This document shows positions 60,101 through 64,000 of a DNA stretch of 64,000 nucleotides, piece by piece. Under the pieces are notes generated by a model. It was not told where the DNA came from. It searched no databases and saw only the letters and a list, made by a program, of their open reading frames with translations. The stretch comes from Progne subis subis (taxonomy: Eukaryota > Chordata > Aves > Passeriformes > Hirundinidae): positions 186,001 to 250,000 of the forward strand of contig JAKJHU010000184.1 in NCBI GenBank assembly GCA_022316685.1, read 5' to 3'. Both the position numbers and the translations under genes were made by a program. How positions within the stretch are numbered: position 1 is the first letter of the stretch; the number at the start of each line of letters is the position of its first letter.

Positions 60101-63100
60101 TTTGGCTTTTTATCTGAAAGAGAAAGAAACAGCTCTCACATCTGTGTGGAGTAGTGGGGAAAAGGTTCCATTGCCTCAGCCCCTTCTGATAGGGATGTTA
60201 TTCCAAAAGTCTCAGTGGCTGATCTGGCGAAGAAACAGGAAAACGTGTTGTATTCCATAGTACATCTGGGCTCCAATTCCACTGGATTTTTTTTAAAGCA
60301 CTAGGTTAACATTTTCTTCTGTGATTCATGTTAGCATTAAAACTCTGACAACAGCTGCTCCTTAATGTAAAAGTGGCAAATAGAATTTAAAACCCAAGAC
60401 ATTTTCCTTCCCAAATCACTTACATTTTTCCTACAGTACCTAAAATGATCATAAGGGCTGCTGCTGGCTCACAGAGCTAATGAATTGGATTTTAAACTCT
60501 GTATTTGCTACAGCTTATGACCCCTAAATAAAAAGATACATGATATGTGGAAAATGGGCACAGAAACAATTCTCCACTATTTGCCTTCCCTTATCTGATG
60601 ATATGTAAGGGACTGATTTTGCAAAATATTTTCTAAGATCAACATATGAAGGTATGGGCATATACTGATTTATCATTGTTGTTATAAACAGATAGTAAAA
60701 AACAATTCCACTTCTCTTGGGAAGAAAAATGTTAGTAAATTAACTGTTGCAAAGTAAGCAAAATATTTCTTTAAAAATATCAGATGGTCTTGATTTTGTG
60801 AAGGGCTAAGCCTTCAGTGCTGTATTGGCCTTGCTGTGTTTTATTACTTTTGTATCCCAGTAATTCCAGAAGCTTCAAATGGGATCAAGATCCCTGTGTG
60901 CTGTTCCCTGTATAAGCCTAAGAATCAAGATCATCAGAAGGGTATTTTAATAAAAAATTGTCATTTAAATTGTATTTTAGCTGATCAATAAAATCAGTCT
61001 ATGGCAGTCTTGATCAGTGTTCATCTACTTGCAGCTGTTTTCCTAATTAGTGCACATGGGCCACTTCTCTTTGTTTTTAGTTCCAGTAGAACAGAGCAGG
61101 GGCTTTCCAGAGCAGTCAGGATCGCTCACTGGGAACCCCCAGTGTGGCTCTGTGGGTTGTTGTGGGGTGGCACCTCTGCTGTCATGTGGCTTTGGGCTGG
61201 ATTCTGCAAGTGCACACCACGTTAGCACTGCAGAGTCCATCTGAGGTGCAGAACCCTTCATCCTGAATAAACTCTTGCTGTGGGGTGCCTGTGATCTGTA
61301 CCCTCACCCGTGGGAATGAGGACTTCAACCCCAGACATGGATTGTATATTTATCAGTAGCTAAGGGGCAAAACAACAACAAAAAAACCCTCTTCTCTTTT
61401 TTACTACTTTATTTCCTTCTTAGCAGTCAAAGTGTATGACTACTGCAGCTCCCTCATGTGAAAACCAGAGATCTGATTGCAGTGTCAGGGGATGGGAGGA
61501 TTAATGACTCATGCTAATTGTATGCTTGGAATATGCTGTTTGGAAAACTGTAAATACCTGCGATCAACTTGAATGATCTGAAGTTAATGCCCTGGCTGGG
61601 CGTTTCAATTCTCCACAGAACAGAAAGTACCAAAGGCTTCTGTGGGACCCGTCTGAAGACACAGTTCCTCCCTCTTCTTCTCCCAGACCATACAGTGGTC
61701 TGTAAGTGATGATTAAAATCTCCGCTAATGCATGAATTTGAAAGTCACAAGCTGTCAGCTCAGTCGGGCAGAGCGGGAGCTGTGTGGTTCTCCTCGGAGA
61801 CCTTGGCACGGGCGGCGATGGTCTGCCGGCCCTCCGTCCTTTCATTAGTTCTGCTTGTCTAAAGAGATTTTCCTTCGGCTGTTGTGGCTGCCGGTGGTTT
61901 CAGCCGTCCTCCTGCTGGCTGCAGAACGTGCTCCTGTCCCGTCCTTCCTGGAGCACAGCAGAGCCACAGCCGTGGGCTTGGCCTGGCTGCAGAGCCTCCC
62001 CGGCTGCCCGGGATGGTGCCTTCCCCTCAGAGACACTGCCTGCCAAGGGCTCAGCCACTTCCCAAACTTCCGCCCTGTACTAACTTCAAACCTGGGCTTT
62101 CTGGCTCTTCTCAAACCCTGCCCTGCCCTCTGCCCCAGCTTTGGTTTCCAGCTTGCTGTCAGCATTCCATGGAGTAAAGCAGAAAAAGCTGAAAACCTGG
62201 CATTTTCTCCTGCTACTCTGTAATTTAAAGCTAAATATGGATCTGGGTCTGCCTTGGCTTGTTTTGGAATTGCCTCTTAGTTACTTTGGCACCGTTTCTC
62301 ACCAGTGTAGTAGGCTGCCATGTGTATAGACTGTTAGCTGTCATGGATGTGACTCACTGTTCACTTCAAACGGTACCTGGATTGCAATCAATCAATGAAA
62401 CAGAACCTGAATTTCCCTATGGCCCTTCTGGCAGAGCCTTCCTGAAGCTGACCTGGGACGTAACTCTCAGCTAGCACACTCCCCAATCCCTTGGAATTAA
62501 CACAAGGCGGCACTCTCAGGTATTAGCACTTTCAGATCTGCTTTACTCAGCTCTTACAACTCCTGCTTAACCCAACAAACTTTGTTTTCCAAATGATTCC
62601 AGAACTTTTCTGCTTCAGTAAGATGCCCTTTAGGTATAATGAATAAGAAAATGTTACCAGGATGCTACTGGGGGCTGCAAATGTCAAGCCAAACCCCAGG
62701 ACCAGGAGTGTGTAGAATTCAGGCCCTGCTCAGAGTATTGATTCCTCCTTTTTCAGAGAGTCCAACACCCTCTGCTTTTGCTGGTTTGTTAGCACAGTGT
62801 ATGTGTTAGTAACTTGTTGCTTACATGTTTGTGTGAGTTTGAGTCAGATGTCATCTCTAAATGTGTGGATAGTGCTAGAAAATAAATAGAAAAGTCCACC
62901 CTCTACACATGCCTTGGGTGGTGGGTAAACTGAGCATTTTGAAGATGTATTACTGGATGTACAATATGAAAGCTTTTCACTAAAATAGTGATTTCTGGGA
63001 GTTTGGATGGATCGTTTTCCCTTATTTCTCAGCTCAGATGAAGGCAGCTAGATTCCAGAAGATGAGAACATTTTCAGTGAAAAGTTACTGACGGTTTAAT

Positions 63101-64000
63101 AGAGAGAATAAATCTGTAGTTGCAACACTCACAATAGCAAAACTGGGTGTGTTCTTTATTCTGATAATGGAAGCAGCATTGTCAAAAATATTGACAATGG
63201 GGAAGCTCTTGTGAGTGTTATCAGCAGGGAATTTTCTGAGGAAAGTTTACAGGCTTTGGCTAGTGCCTAGAGTGCATAAATTCCCTTTTCATTGGACACC
63301 ATTGCTCAATGCAGCTTCAATATTTACAGTTCAACACCTACAAGAAACTCAGGATTTTTCTTAGGGACAAAATTGTCCCTATTCAAGCATTCACAGACCA
63401 GTGCTCACAGCTGTCAAATTGAGTTTCCAAGTGCATTTAATTTTTTTCCTTTCTTGGAGTGTAGAGAGGACTGGCCTTGGAAAGCCCTGTAACTGCTCAT
63501 GGAGCACTTGCTCTTTGCTCCTTCCTACTCTGCTTTAGGAATTAACCTGGGCAGCCCCCGTTATTCCCAGAGTTCAATGCAGGGGGGTTAAACATGAAAA
63601 TTATCATTGGGGCACAGTGAAGGGCCTGTCTGTGGTTGTACATTGCTACATCACAGCTCACACTGCACATGGAGTCACGTCAGATGACTTTGCAATGGAT
63701 ACAAATGGATACAAAGGGAGGCAGATGTATGTCTCATTGTAATTTCAACTTTATCAGCTTTCTGGGTTTCAGAGCATATCGATCCTGTTCTTTGGACACG
63801 TGTATTACTCAAATGTTTCCCAATCAGTTTTCCTTAGGCACAGCATCTCTCAGTTCCATGAGATGCTCCAGCATTTACACAGTACATTTCCTTCCTGTCG
63901 CAACATCCTGGAGCTATTTCTTCAGAGACAGATTGTTTGAGTTTCTGCAAGTCAAAGAATGTTCAGTACTGCAGAAGAATCACTGAAGCTGCCATCACAC
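57140..64000. other. Probable intron or intergenic DNA to the window end
   Basis: I looked for a phase-0 exon to follow 57,139 and found none I trust. GC-richer patches lie at about 57,770-58,040 and 61,780-62,050. An AATAAA with GT-rich downstream sequence occurs at 61,266-61,271. If the gene model is right, its next exon lies to the right of the window. Confidence 0.4.
61266..61300 (+). terminator. Candidate poly(A) signal (gene or LTR)
   Basis: AATAAA at 61,266-61,271 is followed by CTCTTGCTGTGGGGTGCCTG, a GT-rich element at the right distance. The surrounding CATCCTGAATAAACTCTTGC texture also resembles the R/U5 border of an endogenous-retrovirus LTR, but I found no paired LTR, TG...CA ends or target-site duplication. 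Confidence 0.25.

Overview
The window looks like vertebrate nuclear DNA and most likely comes from a bird. Two degraded pieces of CR1, the dominant avian LINE family, are recognisable (about 11,390-11,506 and 12,600-12,826). Primate-type Alu/L1 and rodent-type B1/B2 repeats are not evident. The sequence is mostly AT-leaning, stop-rich non-coding DNA with small CpG-dense patches and strongly GC-biased minisatellites. No prokaryotic operon, rRNA, tRNA or CRISPR array is present. Almost all short ORFs are chance. The longest ones (310-620 codons) are tandem repeats whose units lack stop codons.

Layout. 1-7,850: intergenic or intronic DNA with one plausible poly(A) signal near 2,260. 7,851-12,830: a repeat-rich block holding a 7-bp minisatellite, a 31-bp minisatellite with internal GTGCT expansions, a long G-run, two CR1 fragments and a GGGAT expansion inside the second CR1. 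12,831-25,420: non-coding. 25,420-25,730: a CpG-island promoter with five inverted CCAAT boxes exactly 30 bp apart, E2F-like sites between them, GC boxes, and a YY1-type motif that overlaps an ATG. 25,730-57,140: what I read as the first introns of a plus-strand gene, with three short candidate exons at 41,267-41,319, 48,209-48,284 and 57,028-57,139. 53,892-55,616: a large 24-bp minisatellite of about 72 units, lying in the last of these introns. 57,140-64,000: probably more intron.

How the parts fit. The promoter, its 14-nt coding first exon and the three downstream exons join in one frame with no stop codon, giving 85 codons and ending in phase 0, so the gene would continue beyond the window. 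I do not recognise the protein. The NF-Y/E2F-like promoter would suit a proliferation-linked gene, but that is inference. The gene model rests on splice signals and phase only and needs RNA or homology evidence.
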